The translations under genes and the position numbers were made by a program. A DNA stretch of 64,000 nucleotides from Triglochin maritima (taxonomy: Eukaryota; Streptophyta; Magnoliopsida; Alismatales; Juncaginaceae): positions 33,473,501-33,537,500 of the forward strand of contig OY821786.1 of the NCBI GenBank assembly GCA_963682175.1, read 5' to 3'. Shown here piece after piece: positions 24,064 to 34,587 of this stretch. Below the pieces are notes generated by a model, which was not told the DNA's origin, made no database searches, and saw nothing but the letters and a program-made list of their open reading frames with translations. Each line of letters starts with the position of its first letter. Positions within the stretch are counted from its first letter, which is position 1.

Positions 24064-24753
24064 GGGGGGGTTTGTGCAGTCGGATTCTGAGGAAATCCAA
24101 CGGAAACAGAATTTGGATTCCGGGTGACTCCGGAAAGGGGGTTGTTTGTGCACAGAGGGATGGATTCCGTCGGATTCTATGGTATGTATAAAATTTCTTT
24201 GAGTTTTCCGTCACTTTGAGGTTGGAAAGCCACGAAAATCGAATTTTTTCGGTCGACCGTCAACCATTCGGTTCACCGAAATCCATGTAAACGAACGACC
24301 GAACATATTTCGGTCCACCGAATTCGTAACTGGAATGACCCATTCGGACAACCGAACTTAGTTCGGTCTTCCGTTTACGTTCACTCTGAGAAGACTCATT
24401 TCGGTCGACCGAAACTAGTTTGGTCGTCTGTTTCCCTTATCCAAACTGTTGGAATTTTTACATTGTGCTAAGTTTTCAGGGAGTGCTGCCCCTTGCAACC
24501 CCCGCCACCTCACCAGCGATGTGGAACGTCACTCGCTCATCAGGGAGCGAGACCCCCGACCGACCCGTTGTAGTGGGCATAAGAAGTATGAGCAAACAAC
24601 AGAACTTTCCATTCCCCAAATCACTTTCCGACACATGCACAAACAACAAAATTCATTCAAAGAGAAACTGATTTCTACTGAATTTTTTTTCCTTTGCTTT
24701 CTGGTTGACTCCGAAAATCAATTTCCATCACTTTCCACGCCACTAACACCCCC
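24064..24753. mobile_element. Tourist-like (PIF/Harbinger-type) non-autonomous element
   Basis: 690 bp between TAA repeats at 24061-24063 and 24754-24756. The ends GGGGGGGTTTGTGCAG and CCACTAACACCCCC form a rough terminal inverted repeat. The TAA duplication and G-rich TIR fit PIF/Harbinger MITEs. The interior carries a GGTCGACC array and an LTR-like piece, so it may be composite. Confidence 0.5.
24249..24430. repeat. GGTCGACC-type array inside a TIR element
   Basis: Two perfect GGTCGACC and several decayed forms (GGTCCACC, GGACAACC, GGTTCACC) in TTCGG...CCGAA contexts. This is the one array here that is not clearly inside an LTR. Confidence 0.6.
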
Positions 24754-24825
24754 TAAGATGCAACAACCAACATATCTCATAAGGGGGAGACCGCGAGGGT
24801 TTAAGTAATCTCTGAGCATCTTCGG

Positions 24826-25087
24826 TGTTATGAAATAATTATATTAAGTGGATGATACACCTTATATTTGGTTTCTATGTTGTAATTTTTTTATTCAAGT
24901 ATATTCATTTGTATTCAAGTGTATTGATGTGTATTAATTTCTCCTTTACCTTTTTGTAACATTTATGTCACCTTAAGCCTATAAATAAAAAGGCTATTGT
25001 AATGTTCAAGAGTCACAACAAAGAGATAAAATACAACTACTTCATTGTTCCACTAATTCCTTTCTTTTTTGCTTGTATTTCATAACA
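24826..25087 (+). mobile_element. Short copia-type LTR (262 bp)
   Basis: It begins TGTTATGAAAT and ends ATTTCATAACA, a perfect 11-bp terminal inverted repeat. Inside are CCTATAAATAAAAAGG (TATA) and an R-like region. AAGGGGGAGA, a PPT-like tract, lies about 35 bp upstream. No PBS follows and the 5-bp flanks (TTCGG, AATTG) differ. It is therefore plausibly the 3' LTR of the copia element at 15690-24060 after deletion of RT and RNase H. Confidence 0.65.
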
Positions 25088-26013
25088 AATTGTAAATATA
25101 AAATTTATTAAAAAATAAACTTAAAAAATTAGAACTCGACAATACTAACACAGAGTTCAATGAATTGAACTTGGCGCTAACATTGTCGAGTTTTGTTCAA
25201 TGAATTCGGTGGTAGCATTGTTGTGTTCTAGTCACTTGCTCCTGTTATGACTAGAGTTTCTAATGAACGTGACTTTGGCACTGTCGAGTTCTTAATGAAC
25301 TCGACAATTCTAATGTCGAGTTTCCCAGAGCTAGAAGACAAAATTTTGCCTCTGCCATTTGTTGTGACATAGTGGAGGTAGGTATAGTTCCGTAAAGATT
25401 CTGTGAGGAGGTATATTCTGATAATATTTTTGATAATAATAATAATATTTCAAATCATTCACCAATAATTTATTGGTATCCAAAATACCAATATTATAGT
25501 CCCATGACTACTATATTGCCTATAGAAAATATTTTAGGAACTGTTCGGGTATTTGTCTATCGACACCTAAACGAGTTCATATATAAGCATTTTACAATCT
25601 CATTTCTGGATATGTATCATTAGGAATTAATAACATCAATAAACAACGTCGAAAGGGATATGTGTTTTCCTCCTAACATAGAACGACAACATCGCGTCCG
25701 ACACACTTGAAGCTCAATAGTAGAAAAAGACCCACAAGGAATATCACTTAAACAAGAATTTGGTAGAATGCTACAATGACGAATATCCTATTGGTCGATA
25801 ACCTCGTATTGAATGGACTAGTTCATATACAGAGGTCAGAGGGTGTAGGAGACCAAAAGGAAATTTTTGTTTTGTCTTAGATATAAATAAGCTCATACTC
25901 TAAACAACACAATAAATCACTTGACATTATTACATAATTATTCATTACACACTAAAAAACCAACAACCACAACATGATAATATTCCAGAAACAACCAATC
26001 AGATCAGATGCAG
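25088..26013. other. Intergenic; cluster of GAACTCGAC words at 25132-25325
   Basis: No gene is recognised. Between 25132 and 25325 the words GAACTCGACAAT and TGTCGAGTT recur about five times in both orientations. The remainder is AT-rich. Confidence 0.4.
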
Positions 26014-26095
26014 CTAGATTAGTTTACACGCGACTTCTGGATCCGATCCCATTCTGCCGTTTAGTGGGAATGTGAAGACCATAAAAGTTGGAGTC

Positions 26096-26985
26096 CGTTG
26101 GAATTGGTTTATAGAATTGCTTAATACAGGAGATCTGGGAGAATCGGTCGGCCAGTGCGGGACACTCGGTCGACCGAATAACTCCAGGAGCTACAGGGAT
26201 TCGGATCAGATCAGGATCGGTCGACCGGTTCTGGAAACACGGTTGACCGAAAAACGTCAGGAGATTTAGAGCTCAGGATTGATTGAGATTCGGTCGACCG
26301 GTGCTGGGTACACAGTCGACCGAAAAGCGACAGTAGCTGCAAGATGAAAATTAGCATGCAGATCGGTAGATCGGTGTTGGACACGCGGTCGACCGAAAAC
26401 GTACATGAGCTTCAGGCGCTGCACAGAAGAGCGGACGGTCGAACGGCTCGGGGTGAGCAGTCGACCGATTAATGGCAGTAACGCGAACTAACCGAAAACT
26501 GATCGACCGATGGAGAATTCCGGTCGACCGTTTTCCGACAGTTATGCACGATTTGAATGATTTACTGTACGGTTTTAGCCCATTATAAATATGATTTTTC
26601 CCCTAATTTTGTAACACAACATACAATACTTATTTCTTTGAGAGAGATTAGGCTAGAGAGAGATCTAGAGTGCTTTGGGAGGCATATTGCTTCCAATCGT
26701 TTGTAATCTCGGAGACTTCTCTTGTTGGAGAAGAGCTTCAAGGAAAGGAAACCCGCAGGAGACCCCCAAGGACGTAGGCATCTTGCCGAACCATGTAAAA
26801 TCGCGTGTGTCGTGGTTTGCTTCAGGTGTGTTGTGTGATTGCTTGTTATTTCCATATTATTCGTGTTTACTTGTTGCATTGAGATTGGGAGAGGGTCCGA
26901 AGTTAATTTCCGCAATCAATATTCTATATTTGTGGTGCGTGTAATCCGTAGTCGTGTTAGTGCATATTAGATCCGCCTCCCAACA
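26096..26985 (+). mobile_element. Solo LTR (family D, 890 bp) inside the BAHD pseudogene
   Basis: It starts CGTTGGAATTGG (ancestral TG mutated to CG) and ends CTCCCAACA, giving matching TGTTGG/CCAACA termini. Five-base duplication GAGTC lies at 26091-26095 and 26986-26990. TATAAATA is at 26584-26591, followed by an R-like GAGAGAGATTAGGC region. No PBS or PPT. Confidence 0.82.
26140..26530. repeat. GGTCGACC array in LTR D
   Basis: Five perfect copies and variants (AGTCGACC, GGTTGACC, GATCGACC), repeatedly arranged as GGTCGACCGGTxCTGG...GACCGAAAA. The last copy is about 55 bp upstream of TATA (26584-26591). Confidence 0.85.
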
Positions 26986-28256
26986 GAGTCATGGGTCGAA
27001 AAGTGCACAACGGATTAGCCTCCAACGCTGCAGCAAACCTTGGCCAAGCATTAACATACACAACCCAATACTCGTCCGCGTGGAGTTTAGGCATGATACA
27101 AAGAAACACGCATCCTAATCTACTCGACTCGTTTGGTATATGGAACATCTGCAACACCGGCTGACCGTAGCCGAAATCCATGTCACCATGAAAATGTCGG
27201 TGGGATGACACCAACATTGTCGGGCTACCAAGCCCAAGTGCAACTTTGAGTACCATGTTGTCCTTCTCGTGGCACTGCACCCAGTCGACTAGCTCCAGGA
27301 AGTGTTCCTTGTTGGCGACCTCTTGTACTATGGATCGCACCTTGGACGTGATCTCCAGCAGCGGAGCGTGTTTGAGGTGAAGTCTCGGCCTCTCCAATAG
27401 CATTCGACAATATGTTACCTAAGGCCTCCTGAGGAGGGAGTGGTCAGAATAATATAAATTTTATTGAAGTGTAGGTATTCAACTTAAAATCAATCGTGTC
27501 GTACAACTTAAAACTCTGAAGAAAATTCTCAAATTAACCAATGTGAGACTATTCTCTAACATCCCGCAAGAGCTCGAGTTGTCGTAAATCGACACGGTAG
27601 ATGCGACTTACGAGAAACTCACCACTTAGAACATTGATCATACCTTATGGGGTGCACGGTGTGTACAACTTATCCATCAACGTCCCACACTTAAGCGGAG
27701 ATTGGGGACGAAACACCGACCTGTCATGGACCGGTTTGACGTAGTTGGAGGGCAGTGATGATCTTCCTAATTCCGCCCAAAATGTTGTGAAAATGTTGAA
27801 TCCATTGGTGTCCATGAGAAGATGACTGCTGTTAAAAACGAGCGTGAAGCCGCCGCAAGCAAAGATCAGAACTTGCATGCTCAATAAGAACCCGGCCGGG
27901 CTCGGCGGTTGTATGATCAATTCTATAGATTTGGTCACGTCGTGGAAGTCAAGGCTCGCCAGTGGGACGTCAGCTTTGGCTTCCACCACCTCCACCCCAT
28001 CATTGTTGCATGTGACTTCGCGTCTTCCGGTGACGCGACCGGCCAAATGGAAGAAGTGGTTCAGAATCTCTGGGAGAGTGGCCTTGACGGTGGCGACGAC
28101 GGAACCGAAGTCACCTTGGCGGTAGACGTAGAAGGCACATGCCGGAGTTGAGATGTGGATGAGGTCAAGGTTGGAGAGGGAAAATATATAAGGCTTTGTA
28201 GAGCTATTGGATGCCTTCACAATGCTTCTTTGAAGGATTCGTATCTTCGTATCCAT

Positions 28257-29218
28257 CACAAATTTTACAAGCTTTGGTGCGGTTTGAGAACTTGGTTGAG
28301 CTTCGGTTCTAATCCTACACGGCTACTCCCTCTCCATAGCTAATTGATCCAATTATAACCCAAGGTCAACTCTCATGGAATCTTAATAATGCTTAATAAA
28401 GAAATTAATGTTTAAAAGAAACTCTAATGGAATATTATATATGATGTAAAAGCAAGGTCCACTTTGATAAAATATATGAATAAAATAGGGAATTTATGTG
28501 CACTTGGCCGCTTGGATTAAAGTAAAACGACCAAAAATTTGTCAAGTTTTGCTCAGCCCTCCTTTGTTTGTTAAAATTTAACTACGACAAGATAGCAACA
28601 CAAAAATATTTTTTTTGTATTACTAAAAAAGTAAAAATTATGAAAATTTAGCCCCCTTTCTCCAAAAGATATTTTTTTTTCAATGAAAGGACACGAAGGA
28701 ACGAGGAAAAGAGAGGAAGAGACGAGAACACAATGCCTATATCTAGATTTTTTCTGCCCTTTTATAATTTGCACTGGATTTTAACTATTTAATCATCGAA
28801 ATTAGGAAAGTCGTGTGAGGAAAAGAATCATGATCCTTCAAATTATCTTTGCAACACATCTTCAATCACCTAATTTAGAGAAAGTCATAGCTCTATTAGT
28901 GAAAAGGTCGTTGCAGATCTGGTTTTGCAATTGACGGTTGATTGAATCATTGAATCGATAAGTTGGTTTTTTTTGTGATCAAAATTTTGAAATGTATTTA
29001 AGGTACGGAATCTTCCTTGTGGGATAGATCTCCAACAAATTTAGTAGTATTGGATTTGGAATATTGGATGTCATTCTTATGAATCAATAGAAGACTAGGT
29101 GTCTAATCCAAAACTTCTGAATCCGAACTTTACTAGTTGTGCTTAATAGATTTTGATTCAAATTTACAACTTTAAGTTGAAAACTTCTGGACAGGATCTG
29201 ATGTCCGATTTGCAATCA
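28257..29218. other. Upstream flank of the BAHD pseudogene, no other gene
   Basis: AT-rich with no recognised domain or repeat. A weak minus-strand frame at 28571-28774 has no features. Confidence 0.4.
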
Positions 29219-29226
29219 CCTGTGAT

Positions 29227-29626
29227 TAGACTTGTCAATCAGGTCGTGTTCGTGTACTATTGTTTCAGACAATTCTGCAGTCGTGTCATGATTTTGTGTA
29301 ATCGTGTATAGTACAACTTGAAAAAGATTCATCGTGTTTAGATTGAAAATAGTTAAGTCACATGTTATATTGATATTTTTCTTTCTAAATAACATTTTAA
29401 TTGACTATTATCAAGTAAAAATAATTGATTATCTAACACATGATGCAGTTCGTGTCAGTTTTGTATAAAAAATAACTTATCGTGTAATTGTGTCGTGTTC
29501 GTGTCAAATCGTATACCAATTATTTTATATTTGTATCTTCACAAATCATCATAATAAAATATTTCAATCATACAAAGAATCATGTAAAGTTGTGTCGAAA
29601 TCGTCACTCCAGAATTGGCAAACCTA
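29227..29626. mobile_element. hAT-like MITE with GTGTCGTGT words
   Basis: 400 bp with TIR TAGACTTGTCAAT and ATTGGCAAACCTA (10 of 13 paired). The 8-bp flanks CCTGTGAT (29219-29226) and CCTGTGAC (29627-29634) differ at one base. Eight-base duplications and TA(G)G ends fit hAT. The interior is rich in TCGTGT. Confidence 0.75.
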
Positions 29627-29738
29627 CCTGTGACTTTTAAGTGTTATACTCATGAAGGGTATATATAAAAGTCCATATAATTGAAAGGAATTTGGGAAAT
29701 TTGAGCTTATTTGAAGGAAATCCATGAAAGTTTCATAA

Positions 29739-30221
29739 GACCATCATTAGAGGTCGGGCGGATTAACCAACCGCCCGACACATCACCAAAATGAAATCCG
29801 CCCCTCTCATGATTGAAGCCACGTAATCCGCCCGAGCGGATGAGTTGGATGAGTCGGTGGGGGGCACGTGCCCCCCCCCCCCCCCCCCCCCATTAGTTAC
29901 CTTTTTTGTTTTTTATACGTTTTAATTTTAGAAAATGTTTTAAACATTATTTCAAATCATTTTTTAAAAAATAATTATGAAAATATGTTTTATATTTGTT
30001 TGTATTTTCTAGAATTTTTTTAACATTTTTTGTGTTTTGCCTAGAATTGATCCCGAAATGACGTGTAGGGGAGAGAATGTAGGTCGCTTGAGTTATTTCT
30101 GGGTGTGGTTAAGAAAATTTAGGGGAGTTGGTTTAAGCTGACGTGACAGAGAGAGAAGCTGACGTGGCTGAGAGAGAAAATCAGGTACCCAGGAACTTCC
30201 CGTGCGCTGTTAATGGTGGTC
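29739..30221. mobile_element. PIF/Harbinger MITE related to the element at 43599
   Basis: 483 bp bounded by TAA at 29736-29738 and 30222-30224. Ends GACCATCATTAGAGG and CTGTTAATGGTGGTC pair as TIRs. Subterminal sequence GCTGACGTGACAGAGAGAG and the central GGGGGGCACGTGCCCCCC are shared with the transposase-bearing element at 43599-46105, so this is probably its deletion derivative. Confidence 0.8.
29871..29891 (+). repeat. Run of 21 C
   Basis: An uninterrupted C run within the MITE, next to GGGGGGCACGTG. The matching region of the larger element (about 46002-46024) also has a long G/C homopolymer. Confidence 0.9.
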
Positions 30222-30402
30222 TAAGGGTGTGACTGGTTTGCAAAATAACCATAAGAAATGGGAGAAATGGACTTCCGAGGTGACTTTAAGTGATTGGTTT
30301 GTAGAAAAGTTTAAAGTTGTGGAATTGGAGTTTCATGAATTCTACTTCCAAACAACTAATTGTAACTAAGTTCCCAACTTCCATCCACTCTAAAACGAAA
30401 GA

Positions 30403-31608
30403 GGGTTTTCGCTTGGGTGCACTTCCAAAACCTTTTTATTTGGCTTTTGCACACGCCTAATTTTGTATTACCCCAGAACACTCACCAAACAACATATTTG
30501 TTGTGGTGCACATCCTGTAAACATTATTTCCCCTCAGTAAAATGTCGTAACAATAACCGTAACCCAATAATCCAAATTATTTGCTTAGCCTAACTAATCC
30601 AAATGACTCTGACCAAAACCCCTTAATCGAGCACAATTAAAACAACCCCCCCAAAACCGATTGGTCCCCAAATTGTTCACCCCCAATCCCCAAATCCCCA
30701 AATCAATTTCTCCCAAAATCCCCTAAAATCGGAGTGCTCTCGTCCCCTCCCTTCGTCATCTATACTAGGCGAGCCGCTCTCGGGCAATAGGCCGACCTCG
30801 TCGACGTTGTTTCACAATGGCATCACAATTAATCCCAACTGAAATTGAACAATCCAAACTCAGTCTATATAACGCATTTCCATCCTCTCCAAAAGCAAAA
30901 CCAAGACACACACTAGCAGCAATGGCATCATCAACTCTTTCTTCCACCTCCACCATAACCTCATCTTCCCTCAAACCAATCCCCTCTTCCTCCACCATAA
31001 CCCAATGTACCACCTATTGAACCCATTATAAACCCTACTCAACCCAACCATTGCGTCGCAAATATAGAAACTCAAGAAATTTGGGAAAATATGAACTTAC
31101 CTCAGTCAACGACTAGCATACCCACTACAGGTATGCATTGTGGGGGAAGGGTAGACCACGACGACGACATTGATGGCATGGAGAGAGACCGCGACACTGG
31201 GATTGCCCGAGAGCTGCTCGCCCAGTAGGGATGACGAAGGGAGGGTAGGGCAACGCTCCGATTTTGGGGGGTTTGGGGAGAAATTGATTTGGGGAATTAG
31301 GGATTAAGAGTGAACGATTTGGGGACTTAGGGCTTGGGGCAAATCAGTTTTTTTTGGGGGGGGGGGGTGTTTTAATTGGGCTCAGTTAAGAGGTTTTGGT
31401 TAGAGTCATTTGGATTAGTTAGGCTAAGCAAAATATTTGGATTGTTGGGTTACATTTATTGTTACAGTGTTTTATGGAGGGGAAACGACGTTTACAGGAT
31501 GTGCACCACAACAAATATGTCGTTTGGTGAGGGTTCTCGGACAATTAAAAATAAGGCGTGCGCAAAGACCAAATAAACAGGTTTTGGAAATGCACCCAAG
31601 CAAAACCC
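30403..31608. mobile_element. Long-TIR (foldback or MULE-like) non-autonomous element
   Basis: About 1.2 kb with very long inverted repeats: 30403-30790 pairs with 31200-31608. The outer ends are GGGTTTTCGCTTGGGTGC and GCACCCAAGCAAAACCC; further in, TTGTTGTGGTGCACATCC pairs with GATGTGCACCACAACAAA, and CTCCCTTCGTCATC with GATGACGAAGGGAG. The roughly 400-bp unique centre has short frames on both strands (30817-31020 +, 30765-31013 -) with no domain. TIRs of this length fit Mutator-like or foldback elements. No 9-bp target duplication was found. Confidence 0.75.
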
Positions 31609-32697
31609 CCCTTTTTGTTTTTGATTTTCTTTTATATTTAGTTGTAAATAATTTATTATGCTGGAAATTTTGTTAATTACTTTAATAATGTTGATAAATG
31701 TGACTAATTTGATTACAAATTACATTTTCATAATTAATATTATTAAATTTGTTATTTTCTTTGGTTGAGTATTATATTTTGTTAGATTTCAAGACCTAAA
31801 CACACAAAACACGGATTAGATGATGAAAAAATAACGAAACAAAAAACACACGAGTTTTACCCAGGTTCACCAAAAATGGGTACAGAATTACTAATAAATC
31901 CCAAAACCCAAAAAATACATTTTGCTTGGCTTCCGGCGAGACTCCCAACCAACTCGTCGGAGTGGGCATAAAGACTATGAGTCAGTCCCAATATTTTGTT
32001 AATTAATTTTATTATTTTAATTAAAAATTATTTTGAGTTATCCATAAATATTCACATTTAATTATAATAAGTTATGATAAATAAAATATATGATATAATT
32101 AATTGGATTTGTGAAAATTTAAAAATGAGGGAAAAATAAATGACGTGGAAGTGAGAAAGTTTTGACGTGACTAAGTTAATATTTATGGATGGATTGTCGT
32201 TGAAAGGTGGATGGTAGAAAAATATAGAAGAAAAAAATGTCATACTAACGTTACAAAGAGAAAGTGTGTCGATTTGACTAGGTTGACACATTTAGATAAA
32301 TGTCATGGTTGAGGATGACCTAACACTGATAAAAGTGTTGTAGTCTAGGTAACAAAAAAATGGATTTGGAATGTCGTTAATAATCATCTCATATACAAAA
32401 CAAGTTTTAAGTAATGAGAGGAAGATTAAATTTTAGTGATTTTATTGCAATACAATATAATACGTTAAATGAGTTAAGGATAAAAACAATATTTTGTGTT
32501 TTGATCTGCATTAATATGCATTTTTTTCATTTAAGTATATCTAAAAGTAGTATGTTATTGGCATTGTAAGTGTATCACACAAACTAAAGAAAGTGTATCT
32601 CCGAATTACGAAGAAACAAGTAAATTCAAAAATCACAAAGGTAAAAACCTAATATTGGAATCTTCGGAATGCATGTATGCAAAATGATCTTTTTATC
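31609..32697. other. Intergenic with an LTR-end-like fragment
   Basis: AT-rich. The stretch 31790-31990 (GTTTTACCCAGGTTCACC..., GTCGGAGTGGGCATAAAGACTATGAG split across the region) resembles LTR leader sequence. It shares a GTGGGCATAA motif with 24570-24600. No gene seen. Confidence 0.4.
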
Positions 32698-32700
32698 TAA

Positions 32701-33015
32701 GATCATTCGTAACCATGACTCGGACGACCTGATCATGAGCGTTCTCTCTCTTCCACATCACATTTTCTTTCCCCTTAACCCACTTTCTTCTCTTTCCTAC
32801 ACTATTCACATCTTAACCACAACTCACCACAACCTCTCTTTCCTTCACATCATTTCGGGGTCAAACTTGGAAAAAATTAAAAAAATACTAAAAACTCTAA
32901 ACAATTATAAAACGTATTTTCAAAAAAAATTCAAACAAAAAAGCAACCCGGACGACAACCTGGTGACCGGGGTCCTGGGGGTCCTGGGGGGCACGACCCC
33001 CCGTTACTGATGCTC
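32701..33015. mobile_element. Probable PIF/Harbinger-type MITE
   Basis: 315 bp with ends GATCATTCGTAACC and CGTTACTGATGCTC (imperfect TIR), flanked by TAA (32698-32700) and TGA (33016-33018). The right subterminal part is G-rich (GGGGTCCTGGGGG), as in the other Harbinger-type elements here. Confidence 0.5.
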
Positions 33016-33069
33016 TGACATCAAAATCAAAATCAATGGCAATTAAACGACAATGCAGGGAGGATTAAA

Positions 33070-34009
33070 TGTTAAAAATCAGTGAAGGTTACGAATAAAC
33101 AACACGTTTTATTATATAAAACCATTCCATTCCATGAATCATTTTGAAGTTTGTATTTATTGTTGTTTATCTTGAATATGTGATTAAAGTATTCGTGGAA
33201 TAAAACAGACATTCGGTCGACCGGAAGGCATTCGGTCGACCGGATGTGTGTTCTGATTTGTCCAGCAACATTGCCTGTCGTGTTTCGGTCGACCGAGAGG
33301 AGTTGTTTGGTCGACCGGACACATGTGGGAGCTGGGCAAAAGTGCCTGTTGATTTTCGGTCGACCGGGCACACACGAGGAGCTGGGAAAATGTGCCTGTT
33401 GATTTTCGGTCGACCGGAACTTAAGTGTTCGGTAGACCGAGTATGCACTCGAGCAAACAAGAAAATTGTCTGTCCATTTTCGGTCGACCGCTACTTAAGG
33501 TCCGGTCGACCGATGGAACCTGGTTTGCGTTACGGTTAGAAGATCGGTCGACCGAAGCACCAGTTCGGTCGACCGTTTGACCCAGTCCAACCCACGATTT
33601 GCACATTTCTCCAGGCGATTTTGGTGCAACTTATACTTGTTTAGGCATACTATATAAAGGCAATTTTGCCCCCCTTTGTCATAGAGAACAATTAGATTAA
33701 TTGTTATTGTCTACTTTGCATTCTTGAGAGAAAAGAGAGAGAGCATCATTGTTGATTCGGTGGGATCTAATTTAACCGGGTATTCTCGCCGGTTGTTCGT
33801 GTTCCCTGTAAGCCTCTCCTTGTAATTCGTTTCTCTATTGTAGATTTGGAGTTGTGTCGTCCGTGGTTTTTTCCGCATTGGGTTTCCACGTTAAATCTTG
33901 CGTGTTTTTCGTGATTTGGTGTTTTTGATTTGCAATCGTGGTTTCTTTCTCCATTGGATTTGTTATTTTCAATTCCGTTGCGTACTTGGAATTGGTTTTA
34001 ATTCTAACA
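33070..34009 (+). mobile_element. LTR of a copia-like element (family E)
   Basis: About 940 bp from TGTTAAAAATC to AATTCTAACA (TGTTA/TAACA termini). TATATAAA is at 33651-33658, followed by an R-like TTCTTGAGAGAAAAGAG and a T-rich U5-like part. GTATCA directly after the end may be the stump of a GGTATCAGAG primer site, so it may be a 5' LTR whose interior was lost. No matching target duplication. Confidence 0.65.
33213..33580. repeat. GGTCGACC array in LTR E, the densest here
   Basis: Ten perfect copies in about 370 bp, mostly as TTCGGTCGACCGG or CGGTCGACCGA, often with the pair phrase GCTGGGAAAATGTGCCTGTT repeated between copies. The array ends about 80 bp upstream of TATA at 33651. Confidence 0.88.
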
Positions 34010-34149
34010 GTATCATTTAATGGACATGTATTGCAACAAGTAAACATATTTTCTTCTGCCTACTTCAATCCTTAATCCTCATTATACACAAGTATATATA
34101 CAACAATACATACATATACATATTCTTTAAGCTCAAAAAGAATTTCCAA

Positions 34150-34527
34150 TTAAACCAACAAAAATAAAAACATCATCAACAGAGCTATGCAAGTATTAAG
34201 ATCTACAATTTTGGACTTGGCAGAAATACTATGTCCATTAGCCACACTAGTAGTAGTATTATTGTTAGTCGATCGACCGGAGCCCCTCCCTGCTAGACCA
34301 CCTCCAATAATAGTACCAGTAGCAGCACCAGTACCACCGTTAACACCCCTATTTCTTCCCGTTACTTTTGTACCGCTACTACCTCGACTTCGACCCCCTG
34401 CTCCGCTGCTGCCTCGAGCACCAACACCACCACCTCCTCCTCCGCCGCCGCGACCATGGGCACAGGAAATAATGTTCACTAAGAACATTGCAAGAAGGAG
34501 AACAACCAGAGCTTTGCGAGTAGACAT
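34150..34527 (-). CDS. Small secreted glycine-rich protein, possibly GPI-anchored
   Basis: With the second ATG (34525-34527) the product is 125 aa. Residues 1-25 (MSTRKALVVLLLAMFLVN...) form a classic signal peptide ending near SCAHG. Residues about 26-85 are Gly/Arg/Ser-rich, starting with a run of eight Gly. An Asn/Thr/Ser segment follows, and the C-terminus TCIALLMMFLFLLV is strongly hydrophobic, as in GPI-anchor signals. There is no Cys pattern or catalytic motif. The first in-frame ATG (34552-34554) lies only 26 bp from the TATA box (34580-34587), at the probable transcription start, so the second ATG is preferred. Single exon and intact. Cell-wall or cell-surface role is inferred from composition only; I do not recognise a named family. 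Confidence 0.7.
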   Translation of the reverse strand: MSTRKALVVLLLAMFLVNIISCAHGRGGGGGGGGVGARGSSGAGGRSRGSSGTKVTGRNRGVNGGTGAATGTIIGGGLAGRGSGRSTNNNTTTSVANGHSISAKSKIVDLNTCIALLMMFLFLLV

Positions 34528-34579
34528 ATTTGTGGAGTGATATGTAAGTAGCATGCAAAGCTATGGTACTCCCATGTTG

Positions 34580-34587
34580 TATTTAAA
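34580..34587 (-). promoter_or_regulatory. TATA box of the glycine-rich protein gene
   Basis: TTTAAATA on the minus strand, 53 bp upstream of the preferred ATG. Confidence 0.55.

Larger units (their letters stand above)
26014..28256 (-). pseudogene. BAHD acyltransferase pseudogene, interrupted by a solo LTR
   Basis: BAHD enzymes transfer acyl groups from acyl-CoA to alcohols or amines in plant secondary metabolism. The first 203 codons (ATG at 28254-28256; the codon before is GTG) give an N-terminal half with the catalytic HLLMD (HxxxD, residues about 145-149). Its frame ends in TAA at 27645-27647. The C-terminal half (about 27419-26957) begins near LGNILSNAIGEAE, shifts frame near 27375, and carries DFGYG in place of the family DFGWG. 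Roughly 100 residues between the halves are missing. The 27404-27644 gap has GTATGA and TCCTCAG ends like an intron, but the in-frame stop precedes the donor. A solo LTR (26096-26985, duplication GAGTC) sits in the last codons; beyond it the frame could continue to a TAG at 26014-26016. Substrate class not assignable. Confidence 0.85.

Noticed and set aside
27404..27644. Intron of a functional BAHD gene
   Set aside because: Donor- and acceptor-like ends exist, but an in-frame TAA precedes the donor, about 100 residues are missing and a frameshift follows.
29871..29891. Assembly artefact in a 21-C run
   Set aside because: The related Harbinger element has a homologous G/C run, so it is probably real, though its exact length may be unreliable.
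33167..33539. Overlapping open frames on both strands
   Set aside because: Produced by the same palindrome array in LTR E; no domain or start context.
34266..34277. GTCGATCGACCGG in the glycine-rich gene as part of the palindrome system
   Set aside because: A single related word (GTCGATCGAC) in coding sequence with no array around it; chance is sufficient.
34187..34540. Proline-rich open frame on +
   Set aside because: Antisense of the glycine-rich coding sequence (Gly codons read as Pro/Ala); no signal or start support.
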